Made by a program: the position numbers and the translations under genes. A model generated the notes under the pieces. The model was not told where the DNA came from and did not search any database. It worked only from the letters and a program-made list of their open reading frames with translations. A stretch of 64,000 bases of DNA from Vibrio sinus (GTDB taxonomy: Bacteria; Pseudomonadota; Gammaproteobacteria; Enterobacterales; Vibrionaceae): positions 124,001 through 188,000 of the forward strand of contig NZ_JAMKMR010000005.1 of NCBI RefSeq assembly GCF_023634645.1. The letters run 5' to 3'. Of this stretch, positions 36,027 to 44,093 are shown in pieces. How positions within the stretch are numbered: the first letter of the stretch is position 1; every line of letters starts with the position of its first letter.

Positions 36027-36587
36027 ATGGACGTGTATAAAGTTAGGGTCAATAACCGTCGATTTGTGTACTTGTCAGATTCATCGAGAGACTATAGATA
36101 TAGCAAAGTCGTGATGCTTGATCCGAAGTTCTTTATTTATTATTGGCACAAACAACCCTTTCCCATTATTCCTAAATCGAGGATAGGGGAGAAAAAACAT
36201 TGGCGTAATTATTATAAATATTCATTGTCGGACAAGTTATTTTCATTTAGCAAGTCCAAGCCCGTACCAATGGCTCAAGTTAGCGCGGGTGTGCGAACAA
36301 GCTTCAAAGCCAGGATTCAAGATAATTGCTTTTTATGCAAGGAAAAAGAGAGCCAATCGACCAAGCGAAAGGAATTGGAGTATGTATTTGTTGAAGATGG
36401 CACTGCTCGACTTATTTGGCTTTTGAATAACGAAGCGGACTATATTCCCGTGCTTTGTACTGAAGAAGAAGAGCCTTTGTTTGAGAAGTTGGCGATAGAT
36501 ACCAACAGTTTATGCTTAGATGAAGATTGTCCTTTGCTCTATGATTTAACGAAGAAAGTGCTGTTTAATATTTATCGGTTCAGGTGA
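36027..36587 (+). CDS. Hypothetical protein
   Basis: This 186-residue protein is not recognised. It is rich in Lys, Tyr and Phe, with two Cys pairs (CFLC near 102 and LCLDEDC near 167) that could bind a metal, although the spacing does not match a known zinc finger. There is no signal peptide or membrane segment. AGGGATGG lies before the ATG, which supports the start. The stop codon lies inside a hairpin that ends the transcript. Confidence 0.75.
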   Translation: MDVYKVRVNNRRFVYLSDSSRDYRYSKVVMLDPKFFIYYWHKQPFPIIPKSRIGEKKHWRNYYKYSLSDKLFSFSKSKPVPMAQVSAGVRTSFKARIQDNCFLCKEKESQSTKRKELEYVFVEDGTARLIWLLNNEADYIPVLCTEEEEPLFEKLAIDTNSLCLDEDCPLLYDLTKKVLFNIYRFR

Positions 36588-36604
36588 CAACTAATACCTG
36601 AACC
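36577..36604. terminator. Hairpin overlapping the stop codon of the hypothetical gene
   Basis: GGTTCAGGT (36577-36585) and ACCTGAACC (36596-36604) form a perfect 9-bp stem with a 10-nt loop between convergent genes. The T-run is weak (AATTTAT). Confidence 0.6.
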
Positions 36605-36623
36605 AATTTATACTCTAGACAGC

Positions 36624-37346
36624 TTAAGATGCGGTTTGATTTAAAAAACGTGTAGGGTAGTTGCTAAAAATAGCATCGACTTTGTTTAGGTTTTTGAATT
36701 GATGAGGCGTATTCACGGTGTAGCACCAAACTTGATAGCCTGAGTTTTGTAATTTCTTGATATGGGTTGCGCTTGCCCAACGGTAGTATAAGTGACAGCT
36801 GTACGCCTCAATCTCCTGCAATAGCGCCCAAACGCTGGCAGACAAACGTTTACTGATAACGCCTAATTTGTAACTCGAACAGTGCTTGTGTAGTAAACGC
36901 ATGATGTCGTGATTAAAACTTGATAGCAGGATTTTGTCTTTATCTAGGGATGTTTTTGCCAACGCATCGACCACTTTTTCAACGACTGATTGAGTATCAT
37001 GAGTGTCTACTTTAACTTCGATATTAATGCCAAGGTCGTGCTGTTCACAAAGCTCCAGCATCTCATCGAGAGTGAGGATACGTTCATTGGAGAACTCAGT
37101 GCCGAACCAGCCTCCAAAGTCTAGCTGGCGAAGCTCATCCAGAGTATGTGCGTCAACCCGACCAGCGCCATCACTACAACGATCAACGGTATGGTCGTGG
37201 TTGACGACGAGTACGCCATCCTTGGTAGGTTGAACATCGATTTCAACCCAAGTCGAACCCATCTCGGCAGCGGCTAGAATACTTGCTTTGGTATTTTCTG
37301 GATGAGTACCGGATGCTCCCCGGTGCCCAACGATCAATGGCGACAT
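36624..37346 (-). CDS. Glycerophosphodiester phosphodiesterase
   Basis: This 240-residue enzyme hydrolyses glycerophosphodiesters to glycerol-3-phosphate and an alcohol. The active-site pattern is complete: His8-Arg9 in GHRGASGTHPENT, Glu35 and Asp37 in VEIDVQPTKDG, His50 in VVNHDHTVDR, and a later NIEVK. There is no signal peptide, so it acts in the cytoplasm like E. coli UgpQ. No glycerol-3-phosphate transporter genes are adjacent, so I give no symbol. Confidence 0.94.
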   Translation of the reverse strand: MSPLIVGHRGASGTHPENTKASILAAAEMGSTWVEIDVQPTKDGVLVVNHDHTVDRCSDGAGRVDAHTLDELRQLDFGGWFGTEFSNERILTLDEMLELCEQHDLGINIEVKVDTHDTQSVVEKVVDALAKTSLDKDKILLSSFNHDIMRLLHKHCSSYKLGVISKRLSASVWALLQEIEAYSCHLYYRWASATHIKKLQNSGYQVWCYTVNTPHQFKNLNKVDAIFSNYPTRFLNQTAS

Positions 37347-37543
37347 TTTATTACCTTATGAGTTGTCCATTTCCTAGTGTTTATTACAGCACATAGACCT
37401 TTACGTGCGAAACTAAATCATTGACTAAACGGGGGATGCTAACGAAGAAAAATGTCATTTCTATGAAACAAATGGTGAAATTGGATCTTGACGCTAGTTG
37501 GGTATAAATTGAGGTGATCCTGGTTCGCAATTTTCCACTTGAT

Positions 37544-37562
37544 AATGAGAGCTTTTATCATT
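37544..37562. promoter_or_regulatory. Fur-box-like site upstream of the TonB2-type operon
   Basis: AATGAGAGCTTTTATCATT matches 14 of 19 bases of the Vibrio-style Fur box used for comparison (AATGAGAATGATTCTCATT), with mismatches mainly in the centre. It lies 57-75 bp before the first gene of the operon. This fits iron repression of a TonB system, but it is an inference by eye. Confidence 0.5.
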
Positions 37563-37618
37563 AAGCTTGTTTGTCATTCGACGGACGCCTTTTAGATCCA
37601 AAGTAATTGATTGCTATT

Positions 37619-38392
37619 ATGAGACTTTTTAAAATTGGCATGGTGATAACCACGGCCTGCATTTTCTCTTCTGCCTATGCGAGTGAATTAAGCTCTGCCC
37701 AGGCAATCCAAAACCAAACCAACACCCAATCGGCGAAGAGCCAAGTAAAGGTGGATGCGAGCGCAGACGAATCGATTAAGCTGCGGGCTGAAATCGAGCA
37801 ACTCAAACAACAAGTCAAAAACCTCACTATTTATCGAGATCACATGGCGGCCATGATTAAAAGCCAAGATCAAGAGATGAGTAGCATTCAAAGCCAAATT
37901 GGAGAAATCAATAAAACTCGCCAAGGCGTTGTGCCATTGATGTATCAAATGATCGACGGTTTAAAACAGATTGTCGCAACAAGTGAGCCTATTCAGCTTC
38001 AACAGCGAGAGGCGAGAGTTGCCAAGTTGCAAGCGCTAATGTCCCAAGCTGATGTCAGTGATGCTGAGAAATACCGCCAAATTATCGAGGCGTATCAAAT
38101 TGAGCTAGATTACGGCAATAAACTGCAGCAATACCAATCTCAAATTACGTTGAAATCAGGTCAAAAAGTAGAAGCCCAAGTGCTTCATTTAGGTCGAATT
38201 TCCATGATTGCTCGTAATCCAGACCACTCTCAATATTGGATATGGGATGATTCAACCAAGAGTTGGACACAGGCCGACAGTAGTTTAGACAGCAATCTCA
38301 ATCAGGCCTATCAAGTCGCCACGAAGCAAAGCACGCCAAGTTTACTTACGCTTCCTGTTTCTCTTAACGTCGCGCAAGGAGAGAAGAAATGA
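37619..38392 (+). CDS. DUF3450 family periplasmic coiled-coil protein, first gene of the TonB2-type operon
   Basis: This 257-residue protein starts with a signal peptide (MRLFKIGMVITTACIFSSAYA) and continues with a coiled coil (about 45-105) and a C-terminal small beta region (GRISMIARNPDHSQYWIWDDSTKSW). DUF3450 proteins are regularly found with TtpC and TonB2 in Vibrio; the function is not established. ATG 37619 starts the signal peptide; a TTG four codons upstream is possible. The stop overlaps the ttpC start by 4 bp. Confidence 0.85.
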   Translation: MRLFKIGMVITTACIFSSAYASELSSAQAIQNQTNTQSAKSQVKVDASADESIKLRAEIEQLKQQVKNLTIYRDHMAAMIKSQDQEMSSIQSQIGEINKTRQGVVPLMYQMIDGLKQIVATSEPIQLQQREARVAKLQALMSQADVSDAEKYRQIIEAYQIELDYGNKLQQYQSQITLKSGQKVEAQVLHLGRISMIARNPDHSQYWIWDDSTKSWTQADSSLDSNLNQAYQVATKQSTPSLLTLPVSLNVAQGEKK

Positions 38393-39774
38393 AAATGGTA
38401 AAAAATCTCTTTCTTGTCTCTCTTGCAGCATTATCTTTCAATGCGCTGGCGAATGAGAGTTTAGTTTCAAAAGCGCAACAAGAGAAACAGCAGCAGCAAG
38501 CGATTGACGCATCGCGTCAGGCGTCTTTTAAGCAAACAGAAATGGCGTTGCTAAAAGAAAAGCAGCAATTAGAGCGTCAACGTCAACACATTCAAGAACA
38601 AACCAATCAACTGACCAAACAGTTTAGCAGCAATGAAACCAAGCTGGCGAAACTGGAAGATACCTTAAGGTTACAATCCGGCAGCTTGGGTGAGTTGTTT
38701 GGTGTGGTAAGACAAAACGCGAAATCGTTGCAAGCTGAGCTGAAGCACTCAGTGACGGGAGTGGACGCTAATCAGTATTCTCCGGTTGTTGATAGCATTG
38801 TTGCTGCGAAAACACTGCCTTCCATCGAGCAGTTGACTGGACTTTGGAAAAGCTTTGAAGAGCAGATTCAAGCAAGTGGCCAGCTAGCTAAAGTGAATGT
38901 GCCATTTATTCAAGGCAACGGTGAGATTAAAACGGTGCCTGCCTTGAGACTAGGCTCTTTTGGTCTTGTGACTGACAAAGGTTACGTTAGCTGGAACAAC
39001 ACATCAAAAGAGGCGAGCGCGTATAGTGTGCAACCTTCAAATGGTCCAACGCTTTCATCACTTGCCGCGCTTAGCCAAGGTAATGTCGAATCGGTTGTTG
39101 TGGATCCATCACATGGTGAAATTATCAAGCAACTTGCTGATGTGCCGACATTGATGCAAAGGCTTAAACAGGGCGGTGTCGTTGGCGAAATTATTCTTGT
39201 TTTGTTAGCGATTGGACTGGTGATTGCCGTGGTTCGCGGTGCTTATCTCTTCAGGGCGCAGAAACAAATTCGCCAGCAACTGGCTGATCCGAAGAATCCA
39301 ACCAACAATCCTTTGGGCCGTGTGTTGAATGTGTATCACCAAGAGCCTAACCGGTCTGTGGAAGCACTAGAGCTTAGGTTGTTAGAAGCGGTTGTTGACG
39401 AGCAAACGCACCTGGAAAAAGGGCTGTCGATGCTCAAGTTATTGGCAGCGATTGCACCGATGCTTGGCTTACTAGGGACAGTCGCCGGTATGATAGATAC
39501 GTTCCAGGTGATCACCCAATTTGGCAATGGTGACCCAAAAGTCATGGCTGGTGGTATTTCCATGGCGCTGGTGACCACGGTCCTTGGTTTAGTCTCTGCG
39601 ATACCACTTCTTCTTGCGCATAACATCTTGAGCGCGCAAGCTGAAAAAGTACACACCATCTTGGAGAAACAAGGTATCGGCATCGTGGCTGAACAAGCAG
39701 AATTAGAAATGGGGAACAAGCCGACCTCGACATCTTCAACATCGACTGAAAAATCCGTTGGAAACGTTGCCTAA
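38389..39774 (+). CDS. ttpC: TonB2-associated protein TtpC (ExbB-like with N-terminal coiled coil)
   Basis: This 461-residue protein has a signal peptide, a Gln/Glu/Lys-rich coiled coil (about 24-100), a periplasmic middle region, and a C-terminal MotA/TolQ/ExbB domain with membrane helices at about 265, 345 and 395. It carries the typical KLLAAIAPMLGLLGTVAGMIDTFQ and GDPKVMAGGISMALVTTVLGL stretches. In Vibrio, TtpC is required for the TonB2 system to energise outer-membrane receptors. It overlaps both neighbours by a few bases. Confidence 0.92.
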   Translation: MKMVKNLFLVSLAALSFNALANESLVSKAQQEKQQQQAIDASRQASFKQTEMALLKEKQQLERQRQHIQEQTNQLTKQFSSNETKLAKLEDTLRLQSGSLGELFGVVRQNAKSLQAELKHSVTGVDANQYSPVVDSIVAAKTLPSIEQLTGLWKSFEEQIQASGQLAKVNVPFIQGNGEIKTVPALRLGSFGLVTDKGYVSWNNTSKEASAYSVQPSNGPTLSSLAALSQGNVESVVVDPSHGEIIKQLADVPTLMQRLKQGGVVGEIILVLLAIGLVIAVVRGAYLFRAQKQIRQQLADPKNPTNNPLGRVLNVYHQEPNRSVEALELRLLEAVVDEQTHLEKGLSMLKLLAAIAPMLGLLGTVAGMIDTFQVITQFGNGDPKVMAGGISMALVTTVLGLVSAIPLLLAHNILSAQAEKVHTILEKQGIGIVAEQAELEMGNKPTSTSSTSTEKSVGNVA

Positions 39775-40340
39775 TGACTCTCGCTACAAGCTTTCAATGG
39801 TTAAGCGACACGGGTCTGCTCTCTTCTACTTGGTTCACTTCGCTGAGTCATTTTATGCATCAGGGTGGACAAGTGTTGTGGTGGTTAGCCGCAGTGGTCG
39901 TGGTGTGTTGGTTTTTGATTTTAGAGCGCTATTTTTATCTGCTGTTTTATTTTCCCAAAGCTAGACAAGCTTGGGTGAATAATTGGTTAGCCCGCGAAGA
40001 TCAGCGCTCTTGGTATGCCATCTCAATTCGTGATGGCTGGCTTGGACAAGCACACATTCAACTTCAACAAAACTTAAGCATCATCAAAGTGTTAGTGTCA
40101 GTATGTCCAATGTTAGGGCTGCTTGGGACCGTCACGGGCATGATTTCAGTCTTCGATATTATGGCGAGCCAAGGCAGTAGTGACCCAAAATTAATGGCAT
40201 CGGGTATTTCACTGGCGACCTTACCAACCTTAGCAGGCATGGTTGCCGCGTTAACTGGTATGTTTGTTCACGCGCGCCTTGCCAAGAAATGCCGCATGTT
40301 AGAGCTTAAATTAGAAAAATCTTTAAGGAGTCGCAAGTGA
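39774..40340 (+). CDS. exbB: ExbB-type proton channel protein of the TonB2-type system
   Basis: This 188-residue inner-membrane protein has three helices (about 36-56, 102-125 and 147-170). It has the ExbB/TolQ signatures VCPMLGLLGTVTGMISVFD and GSSDPKLMASGISLATLPTLAGMVAALTG. With ExbD it conducts protons to energise TonB. The start overlaps the ttpC stop as TAATG and the end overlaps exbD by 4 bp. Confidence 0.94.
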   Translation: MTLATSFQWLSDTGLLSSTWFTSLSHFMHQGGQVLWWLAAVVVVCWFLILERYFYLLFYFPKARQAWVNNWLAREDQRSWYAISIRDGWLGQAHIQLQQNLSIIKVLVSVCPMLGLLGTVTGMISVFDIMASQGSSDPKLMASGISLATLPTLAGMVAALTGMFVHARLAKKCRMLELKLEKSLRSRK

Positions 40341-40741
40341 GACTCGGTAGACGTCAAACCAAAACAGATGAAGCGCAAATCGATCTGACTTCAATGCTAG
40401 ATATCGTCTTTATCATGTTAATTTTTTTCATTGTCACTAGCTCTTTTGTTCGTGAATCTGGTGTATCGGTCAACGCGCCGAAAGCCTCTCACGCAGTGAC
40501 TCAAAAAAGCTCTAGCATTTTTGTGGCCATTACGTCTGCGAACGATATTTATATTGATAAGCGAGTGATTGATCCAGAAAGAGTTCAAGCAACGCTAGAG
40601 GGCTTGATTCAAGACAAACCCAATGCATCGTTAGTCATTCAAGCAGACAAACATGCCTATAATGGCACGGTCGTAACGGTAATGGATGCCGCTAAAGGCG
40701 CTGGAATTAAGAATATTGCGCTTGCTGCGGAGAAATCATAA
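40337..40741 (+). CDS. exbD: ExbD-type protein of the TonB2-type system
   Basis: This 134-residue protein has one N-terminal helix bearing the essential Asp in IDLTSMLDIVFIMLIFFIVTSSF and a periplasmic domain with the YNGTVVTVMDAAKGAGIKNIALA end typical of ExbD/TolR. The start codon is GTG, inside the end of exbB, with AAGGAG just ahead. It also abuts tonB with a 1-base overlap. Confidence 0.94.
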   Translation: MRLGRRQTKTDEAQIDLTSMLDIVFIMLIFFIVTSSFVRESGVSVNAPKASHAVTQKSSSIFVAITSANDIYIDKRVIDPERVQATLEGLIQDKPNASLVIQADKHAYNGTVVTVMDAAKGAGIKNIALAAEKS

Positions 40742-41373
40742 TGCCTAGGTGGATTATCGCATTTCCCCTAGCGCTTTTTATCGCCGTGTTCCTATTTAGT
40801 TTCATGGCGTGGATGGTAAGCAGTGATGATCATCGAGCGCCCAAAGCAACGGACAATGTTAGGCTCAATCTTTTCATGTCTCAGCAGCAAGACCAGGTGC
40901 AAAGAAGAGAGCGCTCTCTTCCTAAACCACCCAAGCCTGTTCCAGCTCCCCCTAAAGTTGCCGCAGTGGGGGTAGGTTCGCCAAATCCTCAAATGTCTTC
41001 ATCGACAGCGCCATCTACCTCATTCGCAGCGGCGGGTATTACGAGTGCCATAAATGGTATTGCTATTAGTGTGCCCACCCTTGGCGTAGCGGGAGGAAGT
41101 CAGCAGGCGATGCCTATCTATCAAGAGAAGCCACGTTATCCAATGATAGCTAGGCAACGTAAAATAGAGGGCTATGTGCTACTGAAGTTCAATATTGATA
41201 AAGAAGGCAGGCCAACAGATATCGAAGTGGTTGAAGCAAAGCCAAAACGCATTTTTGACCGAAACGCCATCCAATCTCTTCGAAATTGGAAGTATCAGCC
41301 TAAGATTGTTGATGGGCAAGCCGTGGTTCAAAAGGGTTATGTACAAAAAATTGAATTTAAGATGTCGCAATGA
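40741..41373 (+). CDS. tonB: TonB2-type energy transducer
   Basis: This 210-residue protein has an N-terminal membrane anchor (about 4-26), a Pro-rich spacer (SLPKPPKPVPAPPK at about 60-74) and a C-terminal TonB domain from about 125 (PRYPMIARQRKIEGYVLLKFNIDKEG, RNWKYQPKIVDGQ). It is a short TonB2-class protein. It spans the periplasm to open TonB-dependent receptors. No receptor gene is in the window. TonB2 and the related Vibrio TonB3 cannot be separated by eye. Confidence 0.92.
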   Translation: MPRWIIAFPLALFIAVFLFSFMAWMVSSDDHRAPKATDNVRLNLFMSQQQDQVQRRERSLPKPPKPVPAPPKVAAVGVGSPNPQMSSSTAPSTSFAAAGITSAINGIAISVPTLGVAGGSQQAMPIYQEKPRYPMIARQRKIEGYVLLKFNIDKEGRPTDIEVVEAKPKRIFDRNAIQSLRNWKYQPKIVDGQAVVQKGYVQKIEFKMSQ

Positions 41374-42527
41374 AAAAACTTAGCCTAATAATACTGTTGC
41401 TCAGTTTCAGTCAGCTTGTGTATGCAAATGGTGATAGGTTAAGCCAATACACAACCAACATTGTGCAGCGAGCCAATCACCTAGCCAAAGATAAAAAATA
41501 CGATCAAGCGATAAAGCTACTTAACGGTGCGGATCTCACTCGTCAATACGATAAAGCCTACGTTGACCGAATGTTAGGTGTGTTTTATTGGCAGTCCAAT
41601 CAAATCAAACTGGCAATAAAATCATTAGAACTGGCCGTGAATAGCAAGGTGCTAGAAGATTCACAAGCATGGAAAACGCAAAAGATGCTGGCGGATCTAC
41701 TGCTGTCCAATCACCAATATGCGAAGTCACTGAGTTACTACAATGAATTGAGTAAAAGTGCTCCTAAAGGGGAAGATGCTGCTGAGCTTTGGCTACGTAT
41801 TGCACAAGCGAACTATCAGCTTGCGCATTGGCAAAAAGTACTTTCGGCGATACAGAGTTATGAATCGTTGCATCCGAAGAAAGAGGTATCACCGCTTTCT
41901 ATTAAACTGGGTGCTCAGGTTGAGCTGAAGAGCTGGCGCGCGGCGGAAAAAACGGCAAAAAGTTTGGTCTCGTTGCAGCCCAATTCTATTACTTGGTGGC
42001 GGCAGCTTACCGCGATTCAGCTAAGACAAAATAAACAAAAACAAGCGTTAAACACGCTGGCTCTAGCCAAGTTGCAAGGTGTAAAGCTGAGTGATAAAGA
42101 TATTCACTTGCTCGCCCAACTCTACGCCAGTGTTGGTATACCATTGAGAGCTGCTCAGACGATGGGTGAAATCAGTGATCTGGATTCACAACAGGATTTG
42201 ATTATACAGCAGGCAAGCTATTGGCAACTTGCCAAAGAGTGGGATCACGCTGTCGATATGTGGTTACTAGCAGCAAAACAGCAGCCTAAGTATCGTTGGA
42301 ACGCCATCCAAATCTTGCTTCAGCAGGGTAAAGACAAGCAAGCCTTAGTAGAGCTTGATAAAGTGACTAAAAAAAGCCAACAAGCCAAAGTGGCGTTGGT
42401 AAAAGCGCAAGCTTATTATCGTCTGAAAAATCTCAACAAGGCACTTAGCCAAGCGAAGTACTCAGAAAAACTAAAGCCATCAGAAGAAGCGAAAAGCTGG
42501 GTTAGCTATCTAGAGAATATTAGGTAG
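41370..42527 (+). CDS. TPR-repeat periplasmic protein, last gene of the TonB2-type operon
   Basis: This 385-residue protein has a signal peptide (MKKLSLIILLLSFSQLVYA) and about eight tetratricopeptide repeats (for example AKDKKYDQAIKLLNGADL, AYVDRMLGVFYWQSNQIKLAIKSLELAV, NLNKALSQAKYSEKLKPSEEA). It probably acts as a periplasmic scaffold for the TonB2 complex. It overlaps tonB by 4 bp and is followed by a terminator. Confidence 0.9.
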   Translation: MKKLSLIILLLSFSQLVYANGDRLSQYTTNIVQRANHLAKDKKYDQAIKLLNGADLTRQYDKAYVDRMLGVFYWQSNQIKLAIKSLELAVNSKVLEDSQAWKTQKMLADLLLSNHQYAKSLSYYNELSKSAPKGEDAAELWLRIAQANYQLAHWQKVLSAIQSYESLHPKKEVSPLSIKLGAQVELKSWRAAEKTAKSLVSLQPNSITWWRQLTAIQLRQNKQKQALNTLALAKLQGVKLSDKDIHLLAQLYASVGIPLRAAQTMGEISDLDSQQDLIIQQASYWQLAKEWDHAVDMWLLAAKQQPKYRWNAIQILLQQGKDKQALVELDKVTKKSQQAKVALVKAQAYYRLKNLNKALSQAKYSEKLKPSEEAKSWVSYLENIR

Positions 42528-42549
42528 GTAATCGATAATACCGTTATGT

Positions 42550-42584
42550 AGTGTGCTGTCCTATCGGGTTGGCACACTCTTTTT
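42550..42584 (+). terminator. Terminator after the TonB2-type operon
   Basis: AGTGTGC (42550-42556) pairs with GCACACT (42572-42578), followed by CTTTTT. The loop of 15 nt may be partly paired. Confidence 0.75.
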
Positions 42585-42915
42585 GCACAACCATCAAAAA
42601 CAACTGATAAATTCAAATACTCATTTCATACAATGAATTATCGTCCATTCTTGCAACATAGTGTCAGCTTTCCAAACGTTTTCTGAGACATTGATTCCAT
42701 GGTTGGCCTCTCGATATAACGAATAGAAATTAGCTTATATCATAAAAAACTTTGATGTTCGTCACGCTAGCTACTATACCTGTATTGTAAATTTAATGTC
42801 ATCAAAATGTTTGTTAAATGAAATTATTCTGACATTTTGATGATGTTTGATTTTTTGGATTTTCACCGTTCATGGATAGCACATGTTGTGCTCAAAAGTG
42901 AAGGTGGGTAGTACG
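42585..42915. other. AT-rich intergenic region before the Tad-like trio
   Basis: This 331-bp stretch has no gene. It contains the 12-bp inverted repeat at 42799-42843 and a smaller one, AGCACA-TGT-TGTGCT, at 42878-42892 just ahead of the start region. Confidence 0.5.
42799..42843. promoter_or_regulatory. 12-bp inverted repeat, putative operator for the Tad-like trio
   Basis: TCATCAAAATGT (42799-42810) and ACATTTTGATGA (42832-42843) are exact reverse complements with a 21-nt spacer. The arm centres are about 33 bp apart, roughly three helical turns, as expected for a dimer-of-dimers operator or a looped site. It lies 73-117 bp before the first Tad-like gene. Confidence 0.55.
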
Positions 42916-43503
42916 ATGGAAAACATAATAAGGCGCAAACCGCCGGTCATTAACGCTCAGTTAAATAGAGCGGAAACTAATCAAAACCCAGCTTATTTAC
43001 ATAGGCCTAGTTTGCTTACTGTTCAAACTCGTGGCGTTTCATCTCCCCTCTCAATAAAAAGAAAAGCGCTTTTCGGCGGCACCATTGTTGAGTTTTCTAT
43101 CGTCGCTAACGTCTTTTTTCTTACCTTGATGACAGCCATTGATCTCGCTTATTTCGGATACGTTAAGTTAACGATGCAGCATGCCGTTAGAGAGGGAGCT
43201 CGTTATGCAATAACTGGCCGTGCTGATTTAGATCCAGAAGGAAATGGTGATAGAAGCGCTGCGATTTTAGAAAAGATTTCCGACGCATCGAACGGGTATT
43301 TATCGAAAGTGGCAAGTAATGAAGACATACGTGTAGAAGATATTCACGGTAACAACGTTACAGGGTTCGGTGATGCGGGAGATATTGTCGCCATCCATAT
43401 CGATTGTACTTGGCCAACTGGCAGCCCATTTATCTATCCACTCGTTACCGATGGCTATTATAACTTCACGGTAAGTGCAGCGATGAGAAATGAGGCATTT
43501 TAG
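42916..43503 (+). CDS. TadE-like pseudopilin
   Basis: This 195-residue protein carries the TadE domain: a prepilin-type segment FGGTIVEFSIVANVFFLTLMTAIDLAYFGY around residues 54-84, with Gly-Gly ahead of the hydrophobic helix and Glu at +4 or +5, followed by QHAVREGARYAITG. It has an unusually long polar N-terminal leader of about 55 residues. I chose ATG 42916, preceded by AAGGTGG; an upstream ATG at 42883 is possible. TadE pseudopilins are processed by a prepilin peptidase. The next gene follows after 9 bp. Confidence 0.85.
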   Translation: MENIIRRKPPVINAQLNRAETNQNPAYLHRPSLLTVQTRGVSSPLSIKRKALFGGTIVEFSIVANVFFLTLMTAIDLAYFGYVKLTMQHAVREGARYAITGRADLDPEGNGDRSAAILEKISDASNGYLSKVASNEDIRVEDIHGNNVTGFGDAGDIVAIHIDCTWPTGSPFIYPLVTDGYYNFTVSAAMRNEAF

Positions 43504-43512
43504 GGAGGCGTT

Positions 43513-44082
43513 ATGAATAATAGTTTGAACGGCCTGCGAAGTAAAAGATCTATCAAAGGAATGGCTGCAGTTGAAATGACATTGGTAACGCCAATCATAT
43601 TTCTCTTTTTAGTCGGTGTTTGGGAGCTGACAGAGATGATTCAGGCCAACACCATCATTACTAATATTAGCCGTGAAGGTGCTAACCTTGTCTCGCGAAG
43701 CAGTTCTCAAACCCCACAGCAAGTCATGGAGATTGTGTCAACAACCTCTAGCCCGTTGGATCTTGAATCTGACGGTGTCATCTACATTAGCCAAGTGATC
43801 GGCCAAGCTGGTGGTGATCCTTATCTAAACCGTCAATACAAATGGTTGGATTTTGGTTTGAATACAGACAGTGAAGTATGGGGAGGTTGCACCAACTGGG
43901 ATGCTGAGGGCGAATGTGAATTACCTGATGAAATTGAGAATAAACCAGTATTAACTGGCTTTCCTATCAATCTAGATGACGGTGAAGCAGCCTATGTCGT
44001 CGAAGTATTCTATGACTACACTCCGTTGACTGACTGGGTGTATGACAGCAACTTCATGATCAGTGATGCAACATACTTATGA
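43513..44082 (+). CDS. TadE/TadF-like pseudopilin
   Basis: This 189-residue protein has a basic leader, then KGMAAVEMTLVTPIIFLFLVGVWELTEMIQ at about 15-45, the prepilin-type motif with Glu at +5, and a periplasmic domain with acidic patches and two Cys (GGCTNWDAEGEC). GGGAGGCG lies before the ATG. It overlaps the following frame by up to 4 bp. It probably pairs with the preceding TadE-like protein as a minor pilin pair. Confidence 0.85.
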   Translation: MNNSLNGLRSKRSIKGMAAVEMTLVTPIIFLFLVGVWELTEMIQANTIITNISREGANLVSRSSSQTPQQVMEIVSTTSSPLDLESDGVIYISQVIGQAGGDPYLNRQYKWLDFGLNTDSEVWGGCTNWDAEGECELPDEIENKPVLTGFPINLDDGEAAYVVEVFYDYTPLTDWVYDSNFMISDATYL

Positions 44083-44093
44083 AGGGTAAAGTG

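Noticed and set aside
42878..42892. AGCACA-TGT-TGTGCT near the TadE-like start
   Set aside because: It is a perfect but short repeat next to the longer 12-bp repeat; alone it is not enough to call a site.
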